15,411 bases of DNA from Betaproteobacteria bacterium (lineage in GTDB: Bacteria > Pseudomonadota > Gammaproteobacteria > Burkholderiales > Burkholderiaceae_C), in NCBI GenBank assembly GCA_009922295.1, contig RFWA01000022.1, positions 1 to 15,411 on the forward strand. The letters are read 5' to 3'. The translations under genes and the position numbers were made by a program. This document shows positions 14,796-15,411 of the stretch, piece after piece (within the stretch, counting starts at the first letter, position 1; every line of letters starts with the position of its first letter). The notes beneath the pieces are model-generated. The model did no database searches and was not told the origin of the DNA. It saw nothing but the letters and a program-made list of their open reading frames with translations.

Positions 14796-15088
14796 TTGAA
14801 CCTCTCACATTTGCCCGACAGATTGATCGGCCCCGCCGCCTGGCTCGGCCACGACATGGCCCGGCATGAGGATCGCTGGCTGTACCGCTTGTCGGCCCAG
14901 GAGATTGCCGAGCTGGAGCAGGCTGCACGGCATTACCTCTCGCTGGGCCGCGACGTGGGTGAGATCAGCGCGGCTGATTTTCCATTGGGGTCGTTCGCCG
15001 GCCACCTGCAAGCGCTGCGGGCCAAGCTGCTGCAGGGCAACGGCATCGAAGTGCTGCGCGGCCTGCCAGTGGCGGGCTACAGCCAGCC
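14796..15088 (+). pseudogene. TauD/TfdA-family dioxygenase, N-terminal third only
   Basis: From a TTG at 14796 (or 14811) the frame encodes about 97 residues resembling the start of TauD/TfdA-type Fe(II)/2-oxoglutarate dioxygenases of about 330 residues: LPDRLIGPAAWLGHDM, then RWLYRLSAQEIAELEQAARH, ISAADFPLGSFAGHLQALR and GNGIEVLRGLPVAGYS. The similarity ends at about 15080-15088. Nothing of the family's downstream part, including the iron-binding HxD and distal His, is present, so the product cannot be an active dioxygenase. The open frame continues to 15281 but reads through unrelated fragments. No ATG or ribosome binding site is available at the expected start, so the 5' end may be damaged too. 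The family call is moderately secure; the gene is broken. Confidence 0.65.
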
Positions 15089-15196
15089 CTGCTCGCGGTA
15101 CCATTTCGCCGTAGCGCGTAAGCCTTCGCGGGTTGGCACCTTGGGCTTCCACAGTGACTCGGGCACCCTTGCCGCTTCTGCAGCGCAACGAGGAGC
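15077..15196 (-). pseudogene. C-terminal fragment resembling an NAD-dependent epimerase/dehydratase
   Basis: On the minus strand a frame of about 40 codons ends in a TAG at 15079 to 15077. It reads [19 protein letters not shown] (about 15163 to 15107) and then KWYREQGWL before the stop. A lysine/proline-rich strand followed by EGLRxTxxWYR and a short tail is the usual C-terminus of extended short-chain dehydrogenases (sugar epimerases, 3-beta-HSD-like enzymes). Everything upstream is missing, because the sequence changes to an hsdM-like fragment near 15197. The call is based on a short pattern and is tentative. Confidence 0.45.
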
Positions 15197-15411
15197 GCTG
15201 GTTCTGGCTCTTTATTGTTACAAGCCAAAAAGCATTTCGACAACCATATTATTGAAGAAGGTTTTTATGGGCAGGAAGTAAACCACACCACTTATAACCT
15301 TGCTCGTATGAACATGTTTTTACACAACATCAACTACGACAAGTTTAATATTGCCCTTGGCAATACACTCATTGACCCACATTATGGCGATGAAAAACCT
15401 TTTGACGCCAT
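15197..15411 (+). pseudogene. hsdM: type I restriction-modification methyltransferase fragment, runs off the window
   Basis: In one frame from 15197 to the end the translation reads [20 protein letters not shown], then [36 protein letters not shown] and [11 protein letters not shown]. This is a close match to HsdM, the adenine methyltransferase subunit of type I restriction systems. AGSGS is the SAM-binding motif I; the usual DP before it is absent. The N-terminal part, about 200 residues in the family, is missing: in-frame stops at 15119 and 15155 lie upstream and no suitable start codon precedes the motif. By hand count 15211-15411 is about 37% GC, far below the rest of the window, which suggests a foreign origin. 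The NPPY catalytic motif would fall beyond the window, so what remains downstream is unknown. Confidence 0.75.

Noticed and set aside
14676..15281. 201-residue open frame that looks like one complete gene
   Set aside because: It begins inside the MBL gene, then covers a dioxygenase fragment and continues out of frame through the epimerase and hsdM pieces; no single family explains it.
1..15411. CRISPR arrays, tRNA or rRNA genes, insertion sequences and phage genes
   Set aside because: I saw no regularly spaced repeats, tRNA-like cloverleafs, transposase or integrase motifs, or clear IS ends on either strand.

Overview
The window is GC-rich chromosomal DNA that most resembles a betaproteobacterium of the order Burkholderiales, probably Comamonadaceae (Rhodoferax/Polaromonas/Acidovorax-like). 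This rests on the protein sequences, on the gene order perM-hda-HAD-pcnB-folK divergent from purM, on murJ divergent from rpsT, and on a degraded copy of an intergenic repeat I recall from Comamonadaceae (about 1411-1458). The assignment is made by eye, without database searches.

Left end (1-1937, + strand): the 3' end of an alpha-E (DUF403) protein overlaps a complete transglutaminase-family gene by ATGA. This is the usual ATP-grasp/alpha-E/transglutaminase cluster. A RidA-family gene follows and converges on the next operon.

Central left (8094 down to 1947, - strand): six tightly packed or overlapping genes look like one operon. They encode an AI-2E/PerM membrane protein, Hda (regulatory inactivation of DnaA), an HAD-IB phosphatase, PcnB poly(A) polymerase, FolK (folate synthesis) and a 14-helix DHA2-type MFS exporter. 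Several starts are GTG or TTG and are fixed by overlaps with the preceding gene. purM (purine synthesis) is divergent from this operon.

Central right (9256-12226): sirB1 and murJ (lipid II flippase) lie on the - strand, and rpsT (ribosomal protein S20) is divergent from murJ. sirB1 has a promoter-like sequence so close to its ATG that the mRNA may be leaderless. rpsT ends in a very clear intrinsic terminator.

Right end (12227-15411): the character changes from housekeeping to damaged accessory genes. An acyl-CoA synthetase gene starts inside the T-tract of the rpsT terminator and lacks its normal N-terminal segment. A metallo-beta-lactamase-fold hydrolase has lost a short piece near its C-terminus, with an apparent out-of-frame remnant of the original end. 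Then come the first third of a TauD/TfdA-type dioxygenase, a roughly 110-bp minus-strand piece resembling the C-terminus of an NAD-dependent epimerase, and an AT-rich internal fragment of a type I restriction methyltransferase (hsdM) running off the window. This looks like a scar from several rearrangements downstream of rpsT. I see no complete novel system in the window; this mosaic is the part most worth checking.
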